Of a stretch of 64,000 nt of DNA, positions 31,753 to 41,116 are shown piece after piece. Positions within the stretch are counted from its first letter, which is position 1, and every line of letters begins with the position of its first letter. The DNA comes from Fragilaria crotonensis. Lineage: Eukaryota > Bacillariophyta > Fragilariophyceae > Fragilariales > Fragilariaceae. The notes beneath the pieces were generated by a model. It made no database searches, was not told where the DNA came from, and worked only from the letters and a program-made list of their open reading frames with translations. Both the position numbers and the translations under genes were made by a program. The stretch is from contig JAKSYS010000228.1 of assembly GCA_022925895.1 (NCBI GenBank), positions 1 through 64,000 of the forward strand, read 5' to 3'.

Positions 31753-33399
31753 ATGAGGTTCTCAATCTTCGTTCTATTGATGCACGCACGGTTGGGCCTC
31801 ATCAGCCGCTCACCCTCGGGCTACTTTGGCGTCCAGGCGTTTTCAACGACGACACCACCGTCACATCCAACAAATGTCGTCACAATAGTGACCCCAAAGA
31901 ACAAAAAGATTCTTCACTTTTGCAAAGGTGAAGGTCAGCTACATACTCAAGAGGGAAGCCGCGCTCCTTGGGAACTGCAAATTGAACAAGACATCCAACT
32001 ATGCGATGTCGTTGGTACACTCCCGCAACACTTATTGGACCAAATACCCCCTGTCATTACTCGATGGGCTCGGAAACGATCCTCACTGGGGGCCGCTAAA
32101 GCACAATTCTTACTGGATCGTTATGTTCAAGAATATACTGCTGGAAATCCACATGCCAAATTGGAAGTTCGCTTATTTAATATTGCCATGGATGCATGGA
32201 CCAAAAGTCGGAGGACCGATGCTCCGCAACAGATTCAAAAGCTTTTCAAACAAATGCAAGATTTGCGCACCTCTCATACAGAACTATCCACGTTGGTCCC
32301 CGACGTGATCTCGTTGTCCTCCCTCTGCCTGGCATGGGCCAAATGTCGCCTCCCCGATGCCGCACAGCGCGCCACAGCCATTTTGGAGTATATGGAACGC
32401 GAGGGTCTCCGACCCAATACAATCACGTACAATGCTGTATTGTTGGCACACGTCCATTCGCAACGGCGGGATAAGGCAATTCAGGTGGAACGCATCATTG
32501 CTCGCATGATTCATCGACAAGAATACATGGGGCACGATGAATGTCGCCCGGACGTGTGTTCCTACCAATCGCTCATTGCAGCGTGGTCACGGACGAGATT
32601 ATCGGGGACGCCGCAAAAGGCAGAAGAAGTTTTGGATTTCATGACCATGGAATCGCGCATGGGCAAGGCCTATCTGGCTCCCAATTGTCATTGTTATGTC
32701 GCGGCTATCCATGCGTGGAGTCATTCGGAAGAACGCTTCAAGAGTCGACGGGCGTATGAGATACTATGTCATATGAGAGATCTCTACGAGCGAAGCAAGA
32801 AGCCGGAACTGAAACCTAATGTGGTGGCGTATACCGCTGTTTTGAACGCATGCGCATTGCCAGTGGACAAATTGGAAAGGGAGAGTGCTCTGTCCATTGC
32901 CCTCCTTGTGATGGAGGAATTGCGTGTTTACGGCCACGATCGACCTAACTTCTTAACCTATGCAGCGTTTTTACATGTTCTGGGGTCAACTATACCGCAT
33001 GGTACCAGACGCGATACGTTGGCACTCAAGTACTTCCATAAGGCAAAGGCGCATGGTCAGGTAGGGTTCATTGTCCTGGAGAAATTGCACACTGCGTCAC
33101 CGACCACGTACCGTGCGATTGCTGAAAAGATAACAGAACAGGACGAGCGTGGAAACGCCGTGGTGCGCATTCCATATGCATGGGGAAAGAATGTTGTGGG
33201 CGAACGCGACCCCATGACTCGAGTAATAAAGGACGATACAACTGCAGAGATTCAGAAGGCAAACTACATCAAGCTGCAAGAAGTTAAAAGGAAGCGTGGG
33301 ACGAAGACAAACTTTCACGCTCATTTGAATCAAGAGGATGCCCGAGTTCCTATGCAGAACGACGACTTCCCTATAAAGTGGAGCGAGGAGTCTCTGTGA
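31753..33399 (+). CDS. Pentatricopeptide repeat (PPR) protein, probably plastid-targeted
   Basis: 548 aa, single exon, starting at an ATG. PPR proteins are helical-repeat RNA-binding proteins that act in organelle RNA processing or translation. Degenerate 35-residue units are visible in the middle: VPDVISLSSLCLAWAKCR, RPNTITYNAVLLAHVHSQ, RPDVCSYQSLIAAWSRTR, APNCHCYVAAIHAWSHSE and KPNVVAYTAVLNACALPV, then a last unit around RPNFLTYAAFLHVLG. The N-terminus is hydrophobic (MRFSIFVLLMHARLGLI) and then reads GVQAFSTTTPP, close to the diatom signal/transit junction with Phe at +1 followed by Ser/Thr/Pro- and Lys-rich sequence. That favours the plastid over the mitochondrion. The C-terminus is basic. 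The RNA target cannot be told. Confidence 0.85.
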   Translation: MRFSIFVLLMHARLGLISRSPSGYFGVQAFSTTTPPSHPTNVVTIVTPKNKKILHFCKGEGQLHTQEGSRAPWELQIEQDIQLCDVVGTLPQHLLDQIPPVITRWARKRSSLGAAKAQFLLDRYVQEYTAGNPHAKLEVRLFNIAMDAWTKSRRTDAPQQIQKLFKQMQDLRTSHTELSTLVPDVISLSSLCLAWAKCRLPDAAQRATAILEYMEREGLRPNTITYNAVLLAHVHSQRRDKAIQVERIIARMIHRQEYMGHDECRPDVCSYQSLIAAWSRTRLSGTPQKAEEVLDFMTMESRMGKAYLAPNCHCYVAAIHAWSHSEERFKSRRAYEILCHMRDLYERSKKPELKPNVVAYTAVLNACALPVDKLERESALSIALLVMEELRVYGHDRPNFLTYAAFLHVLGSTIPHGTRRDTLALKYFHKAKAHGQVGFIVLEKLHTASPTTYRAIAEKITEQDERGNAVVRIPYAWGKNVVGERDPMTRVIKDDTTAEIQKANYIKLQEVKRKRGTKTNFHAHLNQEDARVPMQNDDFPIKWSEESL

Positions 33400-33620
33400 C
33401 CACAATGACGAAACATGAACATAACGTGTCTACTTTCTTTCTCGCTTCTCAATAATGTAGACTTGTAGACATTGATATCATCTATAAAACATGGTGCAAC
33501 TACTAAGGCCAATTCAACTACGGACAAAGCCCAGGATTCAGAACGCAACAAACATGGCATCCGCGGAAAATCGTCAAAGCTGTATCGATTAGCCACATAC
33601 AGAACTGCTCAAAAGGCGAC

Positions 33621-34135
33621 TTATGGGGCTCCAGCTTCGTCCAAAGCATAGTCAGCTTCCATCTCTGACTGGCGAAAGATTTCATTGAACGCATCTGGCT
33701 GCTTGACTCCCAAGAAGCGAATTCCAAAGATCAGGACCAGAGTAATCGACGCCATGACGATACCCCAGACGCCCATTGCAAACAAGAAGAGAGCAATCAT
33801 CAAATCCACCATGTACCTTCCACGGAAGGTGAAGAGAACCTCTCCAAATTTGGAATTCTCAAGACGAGTCACAACCAGAGCAGGGGCCTCAATGGCAACA
33901 AAGAGCATCACAATGCACATGAGTGCCGTCAAGATACCGACAAGAATGTCAAGGTAGACAGCCTTGGAAGCAAAATGAATAGACACTGCAAGGTTGATCT
34001 GTTTGAAGGAGAAGCAGCATCTTGAGTGAGAACGAAAGTCGCGCAAAATCAATCAGCCATCATTTCCGACATCAACGCCAGTACGACACGCATTTCCGAC
34101 ATGGATCCGTTGCGGTTGAAATTCGATGTCAACAT
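33621..34135 (-). CDS. COPI-associated/TVP15-like four-span membrane protein, two exons
   Basis: Exon 1 34135-34085, intron 34084-33999 (86 bp, GTACTG...ACAG), exon 2 33998-33621; the phase-0 junction gives 142 aa. The open frame at the exon 2 end has no ATG upstream of the domain, so an upstream exon is required. The chosen one gives GSMSEMRV joined to INLAVSIHF, which fits the usual RxxNL start of the family. Exon 2 has four hydrophobic segments (ILVGILTALMCIVMLFVAI, then MVDLMIALFLFAMGVWG, then SITLVLIFGIRF) and FTFRGRYM between spans 2 and 3, typical of COPI-associated Golgi proteins. The role would be in Golgi vesicle traffic. The family call is from memory of the fold; the first exon is a prediction. 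Confidence 0.62.
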
Positions 34136-34801
34136 GGCTAAATCTTTCGCATCCTTTGGGAAGGGAACAAACTCAACGCATCATTGCTAAGTGAGAATTT
34201 ATACATGTATACGAGACCGTATACAAAAACGCGCGCCCGTCAACCACATGTACCCCGCCGAAAAATCACGCCACCAAGTTTCAAGGATTTACCTCCTTCT
34301 TTAATACACGTCCACATGGCTGACATTGAACGTAAAATCAAGATTAACTTCACTTACAGCATACAACAAGGCAGAGAGTGTGCGAAACGATCTGGTGAGA
34401 CGATGTTTTGATGACATGGTAGATAGATGGAGTCGAAACGAGAAGACGAAAGGTGCCTGCGACAAAAGTGAAGGCAATAATTTTTGTTCCGAAGATCGAG
34501 CGATTGTGGAAGCCTCCTAATCTACATTAGGGATTGAGATTTATGCGTTTATGTGGCTATGCGATTCAACGATTCCACTTTCGACTCCCCATTGTCCTCC
34601 TATAGGCAAAAACCATGGGACAGTGTCTACACGGTACTACTAGTAGGAAGTGCGAGTGTGCGTTCCGGAAGGATGCGTGGTATCATACTGGTCCGTCGCG
34701 TGGCCACCTCAACGCAACGCAACGCAACGCAACGCAACGCCCAACACCCAACCGATCGTCTAAGAAAGAAGAAATTTGGAGACGACTTCAGTCGCTTGAC
34801 C
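34136..34801. other. Divergent intergenic region with (AACGC)6 microsatellite
   Basis: 666 bp between divergent starts. It contains six perfect AACGC units at 34711-34740, just upstream of the dsRBD gene start and probably in its 5' UTR. An open frame runs in from 34553 but its N-terminal part is low-complexity and unlike a protein. No other gene was seen. Confidence 0.6.
34711..34740. repeat. (AACGC)6 microsatellite
   Basis: Six perfect pentanucleotide units, read directly from the sequence. Confidence 0.95.
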
Positions 34802-35618
34802 ATGGGACGAAAGAAACGAAATAGCTCTGCCCTAGCCAGCGACTCCATCAGTGGGGATGTAGTTCCATCTATTGAGAGCAAAAAGCCGAAGGCTGAAGAG
34901 AAGTACCTTGTCAAGAAGTATCGCCCGGAAAAGCATTATGAAGCTATGGATGCTTTCCTCAAATACACCAAATCTCATCGCATGCTTGACGCATCTTATG
35001 TGCGAACTTTCAAAGGTACGACCCCCGAGAAACCGTTCATCTTTTCTGTTCGAGTTGCGGGTACAGATTTAGCTTGGGGTCGCGGAAGTACTAGGGAAAA
35101 GGCCATGGATTGTGCTTGTCGGGGTGCGTTTGCTTTGGTGGCAGCCATGGCTACAATAACTTTCCGCTCGACGACGACTGTTTGACGCAGGAACCACAAG
35201 ATATGCTTCCACCGCCACCTCCTCCTCCATTGCCCCCAGGGTTCCCGCCTGGGTATCCTCTGACAGGACTGCCACCTCCACCATTTGGTGCACCTCCACC
35301 TCCACCGAATGTCATCCCACCTCCACCACCGCCCCAGGTAATTCCGCAACCGAAGCTTCTGTCTGACACAATTCCGGTTGCTTCTAGTTTGGGACCAACA
35401 TATCCATGCCCAACAACAACGCAGCTTCTGCTGTTGTGATTGACACGAAGCCTTTTGCAGTCTCGTTATCTGCCCCGCAGAAGAAAACTATCAAGGGTGG
35501 ACTCACTCTCGTCTTTGATTCAGGAGAAGATGGCCCGAATGAACTGTGTATGGAAGAGCGCCGGGCATCGTTGGATCGATACCAGAAACTTTTGCGAAAG
35601 GCATTGGTCGGGGCCTAG
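34802..35618 (+). CDS. dsRNA-binding-like, proline-rich protein with a conserved-looking C-terminal motif; one frame break
   Basis: Start chosen at the ATG in GACC-ATG-GGA. The N-terminus is basic and nuclear-like (MGRKKRNSS, KKPKAEEK). Residues about 45-110 read like a double-stranded RNA-binding domain (AMDAFLKYTKSHRML, FIFSVRVAG, GRGSTREKAMDCACRGAF). Then the reading frame changes around 35120-35150, and the new frame encodes GYNNFPLDDDC and a long PPPPPPPLPPGFPPGYP tract. A 50-bp intron at 35338-35387 (CAG-GTAATT...TTCTAG) restores a frame ending SMPNNNAASAVV...LTLVFDSGEDG...MEERRASLDRYQKLL. Coding length is one base short of a multiple of three, so the break behaves like a single missing base near GGGG at 35120, not like an ordinary intron. 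It could be a sequence error, a null allele or an unusual splice. Probable role: RNA processing, inferred. Confidence 0.65.
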
Positions 35619-36655
35619 CTACCTGGCAATCGGCATTTGACTATGGGAAACGCTTGAGTAAGTCCATCGTGGGAAACGTCGAAGAGTGAACTTTTTTCGT
35701 TACATGCTTGTGCGGCCTTCTCTTAGTTCTTCAAGGGAAAATCAAAGAGAAATAGTTGCAAGTAACTCCACGTCCATGAATCAAAGTTCATCTGACTGAT
35801 CAGAATCAAGAGCATTTACACGTAAGTTCACGAATACAAATTGATCACTGGAATAGCCTTAGCACTTTTCTCCTTTTTTTACTCTGTACAAGTGACTACC
35901 GTCTTCAGCTACAAAGGAATTGGCACGGTGAGACTCCCACTCGGTAAGCCAACCAAAAGTACGTCTATTGTTCTATCGTGCAATGTATGGAACTACGTTT
36001 GTGCGGAATACGGGTGACTGTTGTTCTGTCTCCTACTAGTTTTGTTTGCATTAGTGGTCTATTATAAGCACTTGTAACTCCAAAATAAAGGATGGCTGTA
36101 GCTATCGCGTTGCAGGCGCAGCCGATATGTCACCCAGTGTGTTGCATTCTTATAGTCGGATTGCAAGGTCTGATGTACCACTTTCCCGTATGGTCATCCA
36201 TTTGCCTTACCGCGTCCGAGCATTCTGGTGCTCAACGTCTTCGTCCTCTGGTTGGCACGGACAGTCTCAATGGTGGACTGTTCTCCAGCCGTGCTTTAGA
36301 GGGGTATACCAGAAGTGCAACTCGTCAGCAGAACCTTTGTCGCCCTTCACCATTCCATGGACGACGTCACGAACTAGAAGGATTCGACTGATCCGTGACG
36401 GCTGCAGGCATCCAAAAGTGATGGATTTCTCGTCCCTGTCGGAACAGGCATCCAAAAGTGATGGATTTCTCGTCCCTGTCGGAACGGATCAAAATCGAGG
36501 GGCGTTGTGCGCATTCGGATGCATGGCCGGCATGCTTCGTGTCGAAGCTCTATTCTCGCCGTGGAAAGCTATACTAGATCATACGATTGGGAATTAAAAA
36601 CTTGCTCTATCGTTCGCTTTCTACTCGGATTAAGAAGTTATTCTATTGTGCACGT
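35619..36655. other. Convergent intergenic region, no convincing gene
   Basis: About 1 kb between two convergent 3' ends. Open frames of 100-156 codons occur on the + strand around 36092-36597 but overlap in several frames, include the duplicated 40-mer and show no recognisable protein character. Confidence 0.55.
36405..36484. repeat. Perfect 40-bp tandem duplication
   Basis: The unit beginning CAGGCATCCAAAAGTGATGG and ending CCCTGTCGGAA occurs at 36405-36444 and again without change at 36445-36484. No mismatch means a recent event. Confidence 0.95.
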
Positions 36656-39600
36656 TCAAAATTCATCTACGGATCCATCAACCGCTGTTGCCAAACAGGC
36701 TTCGCCAACACATTCTGCTGCACCTTTGACGACATCCACGAGCGCTTCCGCAATAGTTCCGTTCGTGCTATTCGTAATGTTGGTGCCATTCAAACCAAGC
36801 TCCTCGAACCGACCCTCTTGAAGCATCAGACCTTCCCATGTCTGATCGTTTCCGAGAAAGGAGTACATGAGAAACCCCATGACAAGGATAGTGCGCGAGA
36901 GACCAAAAACGTCCTTGAGAGTAGTCCCTTCCACACTCGCAAAGAGAATCTTCGGACAGAAGATGAATTTAAGGACTCGGTCGAGTATAAAGGTGGCACA
37001 GACATCAATCACAAGCAAGGTGAGAACATAGTCTCTGAACTTGTCGTCGGGAAACGGTACCAACTGGAAGTACTTGTTCAGACCAGGAGCAGACTCGGTT
37101 GCAAACATAAATGTTAAGATAAAAGTACCCAACAAACTCCACAACAGAGGGCGATTCTCCGTAAGTCCAGTCATGAACGGTCTGCCTTGGAGGTTAACGA
37201 CGAACACACACACTTGCTGCACGTTGCTCACGAGAAAGACAACTGTGTTGAGAATACCAGGTTTGAAGATTCCATCAAGGTCGGGTTCGTATCCAGGAGG
37301 AAGGTGCTGTTTTGCACTTTGTGTGGCAAGCATCATGACAGCCAAGTGAATCGAGAACTGCCCGAGAAGACTGATAAACAGGGCAGGATGAAAAATTGAC
37401 GTCAGAGGTCGAACCTTGGACAACTTGTCCAGGGGTTTTGATCTGGAGACAGACATAAACGAAATGGATCCCAGCATTCCCATTGCTGTCATTTGTGTAT
37501 CGCCATACTTAACGCCATCCAGGTAGAGCACCGACAAGGAGTATGAGCTGATGAGACAATTGAGAGCGAGGATCTGGTACATCTGAATACTTGATACCAG
37601 CGTACAGCGCCCCTGACGTACGATGTCCACACAACTACGAATGCTTGGCATTTTGCTGGTGAAGGGGGCAGCAACGCTCGCATCGCCAAGCTTGACCATC
37701 GGTAGTTCACCAGACTCCATGTCTTCGAATTGGCTTGCCATAGCGGCAGCGGATCCTTCCACAGTGCCGAATTGTCGCTGCTTGGCCTTAACATTGTTGG
37801 CTTCCTCCTGGTAGAATTCTTTCATGGCCTTGAAGGTAGCCCATTGCTCACCTTGAGCCTCCAGCTCTGCGACACGAGCAAGCATCCTTCGTTGCTTCTC
37901 CGCCGTGTCTGCACGTGCCTTGGCCTGAAGCTCTGCTTTCGACATTTGGGCATCAGCCAGAGCTTTCTTCTGTTCATTGCGTTTTATGAAACTTTCACGA
38001 GCCTTGATCTCGTACAATTTGAGAAGATCTGCTTTCTCTGACAATTCAGGGTACTTGTCTGGATCAGCGCCCATCTGACGAATCTTGGCCTTGAGGAGCA
38101 TCTTTGGGAGTGATCGCATGGCTTCAAGATGTTCCTCGCTGACAATGGCCATCACTTGGTTGTCCTTTTTCTCCTCTACCTTCTTCTTAACGACTTCCTC
38201 TCCTCTATCAACGTTCAGATCTCCAAATCCAGTGAGCAGGGCGACACCAACATCTGCTTGCTTGAGAGCGCCGACATCGTTTGCGCCATCACCGCACATC
38301 AAACAGAGTTTTCCGACAGAGTGAAGGCACTCAATTACAGTTTCCTTGGCATCAGGGGTCATTCGAGCGAACACCTTGAAGTACTCAAGTTGCGATCGAG
38401 TGCCCTCGTCATATTCAAATGCTGCAGCAAGTGACTTGCCGGTAGTGGCGAGGTCGTATTTCCTTGAGAGTTCAGGAATCTCGCTTGCTGAAAAATCTGC
38501 CACTTTTGATTCATCATCATAGCTCGCCCAGAACATGGAGCCGTTCTTCTGTTCTAGAATGAGAATCGGCTTGAACTGCAAAGCACTTTGTTTTGCAGCA
38601 GCTTTCAGTGACCGTTTCGATTCTAGTAACTTGCGGAGTTCCTCGTTCTTCTCCACTTCGAACAATTCCTCCTCGCCATCATCGCCCGCAATCGGCTCGC
38701 AAATACGAACCTCCTTGGCAACATGAATCGCCGTGAGGATGGCATCGCCAGTAACCATTGCAATACTCATACCACCTTCCTTCAGTCGTTTAAGCACATT
38801 CGCGGTATCCTTGCGGACACGGCAGGTAAATGCGATGAATCCTGCAAAGGTGAGTTTTTGTTCACATGCGGCACGACTGTCCTTCGCTGCATCGACGTCA
38901 CTGTTGCTGTTTAGCGGCTTGCAAGCGAGTGCAATAACACGATATCCCTCCTTGGCAAGGTACTTGGCTTTTTCATCGTAGCCGGTTGGCTTATTTGTCA
39001 ACATATTCCCAATAGCCTCGGGAGATCCCTTGGCGACAGCGAAGGCCTTGCGCGAGGACGACCGTACAACGCAACTCATGCACTGTAATTTCGAACTAAA
39101 ATGGTGCCGAGTTAGAATCTCGAGCTCGTCGATCGCGCCGCTTCCCTTGATGTCAATGGACACTCCTCCTTTCTTCTTCTCAGTCGCTACCATGGGCACT
39201 ACATTTCCGCTGGTGGGGGATAATGTCCAGCGCAGCGACTTCAATGATGCGCTTTCCAATGGATCACCGGTTGTCTCGTCATCAATAAAAACCAAAGAAT
39301 GACACCCTGCCAGGACGAGGGCCGCTTCCCCGCCAAGTTTGAACATAGGGGTCAACAGCGAATCGTCTGCGCTGCCTTTCTTCTGGAGATTGGCTGGTTC
39401 GCACACTCCGACAGCGACAAGCTCATCCGTCGTCAGCGTACCTGTCTTGTCAAACAAACAGGAGTTCAATTTGCCAGCAATGGGGACTTTGAACGGCTCA
39501 GTGCAGAAAATACCCATCTTCATCAGCGTCATCAACGAGTTGTTTACTGCCAGCGCCATTTGCATCGGAAGCTCGGGAGGAATGACTGATGTAACGATCA

Positions 39601-41116
39601 TGATGCAATGCAAAAGTAGTTCATACTTGCTGCGCTTATCGTTTTTCATGCCATGATGCAGAACGTACGACGAACTTGCAACAGCGAAGAAAAACAGAAG
39701 GAGCAACAAAAGTCCCGTTTCCCTTTCATGACCCTTAACCTTTTCTTGAGATCCTTCAATCATACGAACGAGCTTCCCTTGCGCTGAAGAGAAGCCCGTG
39801 CGTAGACAAAAGGCAAGGGCTCCGCCGTCTGGGGGAGACGGAATGGATGAGTAACGATCGACTTCCGAGGTCGCCTTGCACTGCAGCATTTTGGTCCCGG
39901 CGTACATAATATGAGATTTGTGGGCTGTCTTCATTGCGAGCACATCGCCCTCAACTAATTCCACAAGCCCCTCTTTCATCTGTGGTACAGACTCTCCAGT
40001 CAAGCTTGCTTCGTTAACGACCGTACTACCTCTCAAAAGAAGAAGATCTGCCGGCACCACGTCGCCCCCTTCATCTTCAATCATTCCGCGCTTATTACCA
40101 TCACTTTTAGCATAATGCGGTTTGATTCTGGTCAAGGACATTAAATCACCAGGTAACAAATCTGTCGACTCAATTTGCACCCATCTCCGGACACGATGCA
40201 CCCACACAGGTCGGATTTTATTTCCCATGCCCCGGAGGGCCTGTAACGATTTGAGTCTCGAAAAGACAACTGTCGCTTCGAACGTGAACACCATAAACAA
40301 CGTGAATGCAGAATACTGCCAGTAGTCATCGAGCATCCAGAGAATGATGCAAAATAGTTGGAAAACAGTAAAAGGGCCGAGGAGTTGTTTCTTGTACATT
40401 TCACCAAAGGTAGGCTGTTTGATTTCAAAGGCATTAGGACCATAACGAAGCTTTGTTAAAAGGATTTGAGCGTCGTCTTTAAAGCCCTTCCACGAATCCC
40501 AAAACGGCAGCGGGATGTCAGTCCGACAACGAATCTTGGTCCAACTATGTTCTTCCATATCCAACACATAGCGACGACGATGATACTCGAACGTTATACC
40601 CAAGATAGGAAAATAGACAAGGGGCACCAGGACGTGGGGGCCCTTGGCAGGAATAACACGGGCGTGAGTTGGCAAGGCATTCGGAATGTCCGAAATTGAA
40701 TGATCAACTTCTTTTCCTTCCTTTTGGTGTTCTTCTGCGTCAAGGTTGAGTTCCAACATGTCATCTGGCAGAGTGATGTTTTCCGCCTTTACTTCTTGAT
40801 AGTTAATCCATGTATGAAAGGCCACCGACCAGTGCTGCAAAAGCAACACCAACGCATGAAGCGTAACCAATATGCCTAACAACAACGTTGGAAAGAAGGA
40901 CGTTGCATATCGACTAGGCACACGCATGTGCTTAGGCAGGGAATCCAGAACATTGCGTTCCTTCTCACGTTTCTTGCGAGCAGCGTGTTCTTCCAAATCC
41001 ATATCCATCCAGTCGAAAAAGCCCATCTTATTCGCCGGGCGATCAGGATCATTGATGTCGCCAAGAGAGTGTTCCAGTTCGGCTCTCATTTTTGTCTGAC
41101 CTTCCATGACTATCAT
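36656..41116 (-). CDS. P5A-type ATPase, ER transmembrane-helix dislocase (Spf1/ATP13A1-like)
   Basis: 1486 aa from the first in-frame ATG (41116); a second Met at 41107 is equally possible. P5A ATPases sit in the ER membrane and extract mis-targeted or misoriented transmembrane helices. Signatures: the P5A membrane motif PPELPMQMALAVNNSL, phosphorylation site DKTGTLTTDE (coded near 39436-39456), KGSPEAI in the nucleotide domain, MVTGDAILTAIHVA and the hinge GDGANDVGALKQADVGVALL. After the P domain there is a charged, partly coiled insertion (about 300 residues, RNEQKKALADAQMSKAELQA) before the last spans, the P5A-type arm region, here long. The N-terminus is rich in Lys/Glu followed by paired spans. 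The C-terminus has an Asn-rich GTNITNSTNGT stretch with potential glycosylation sites. It is longer than typical P5A proteins (about 1200 aa). Confidence 0.93.
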   Translation of the reverse strand: MIVMEGQTKMRAELEHSLGDINDPDRPANKMGFFDWMDMDLEEHAARKKREKERNVLDSLPKHMRVPSRYATSFFPTLLLGILVTLHALVLLLQHWSVAFHTWINYQEVKAENITLPDDMLELNLDAEEHQKEGKEVDHSISDIPNALPTHARVIPAKGPHVLVPLVYFPILGITFEYHRRRYVLDMEEHSWTKIRCRTDIPLPFWDSWKGFKDDAQILLTKLRYGPNAFEIKQPTFGEMYKKQLLGPFTVFQLFCIILWMLDDYWQYSAFTLFMVFTFEATVVFSRLKSLQALRGMGNKIRPVWVHRVRRWVQIESTDLLPGDLMSLTRIKPHYAKSDGNKRGMIEDEGGDVVPADLLLLRGSTVVNEASLTGESVPQMKEGLVELVEGDVLAMKTAHKSHIMYAGTKMLQCKATSEVDRYSSIPSPPDGGALAFCLRTGFSSAQGKLVRMIEGSQEKVKGHERETGLLLLLLFFFAVASSSYVLHHGMKNDKRSKYELLLHCIMIVTSVIPPELPMQMALAVNNSLMTLMKMGIFCTEPFKVPIAGKLNSCLFDKTGTLTTDELVAVGVCEPANLQKKGSADDSLLTPMFKLGGEAALVLAGCHSLVFIDDETTGDPLESASLKSLRWTLSPTSGNVVPMVATEKKKGGVSIDIKGSGAIDELEILTRHHFSSKLQCMSCVVRSSSRKAFAVAKGSPEAIGNMLTNKPTGYDEKAKYLAKEGYRVIALACKPLNSNSDVDAAKDSRAACEQKLTFAGFIAFTCRVRKDTANVLKRLKEGGMSIAMVTGDAILTAIHVAKEVRICEPIAGDDGEEELFEVEKNEELRKLLESKRSLKAAAKQSALQFKPILILEQKNGSMFWASYDDESKVADFSASEIPELSRKYDLATTGKSLAAAFEYDEGTRSQLEYFKVFARMTPDAKETVIECLHSVGKLCLMCGDGANDVGALKQADVGVALLTGFGDLNVDRGEEVVKKKVEEKKDNQVMAIVSEEHLEAMRSLPKMLLKAKIRQMGADPDKYPELSEKADLLKLYEIKARESFIKRNEQKKALADAQMSKAELQAKARADTAEKQRRMLARVAELEAQGEQWATFKAMKEFYQEEANNVKAKQRQFGTVEGSAAAMASQFEDMESGELPMVKLGDASVAAPFTSKMPSIRSCVDIVRQGRCTLVSSIQMYQILALNCLISSYSLSVLYLDGVKYGDTQMTAMGMLGSISFMSVSRSKPLDKLSKVRPLTSIFHPALFISLLGQFSIHLAVMMLATQSAKQHLPPGYEPDLDGIFKPGILNTVVFLVSNVQQVCVFVVNLQGRPFMTGLTENRPLLWSLLGTFILTFMFATESAPGLNKYFQLVPFPDDKFRDYVLTLLVIDVCATFILDRVLKFIFCPKILFASVEGTTLKDVFGLSRTILVMGFLMYSFLGNDQTWEGLMLQEGRFEELGLNGTNITNSTNGTIAEALVDVVKGAAECVGEACLATAVDGSVDEF

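Noticed and set aside
36092-36597. Two overlapping + strand frames of 99 and 156 codons
   Set aside because: Mutually overlapping, include a recent 40-bp duplication and show no family features.
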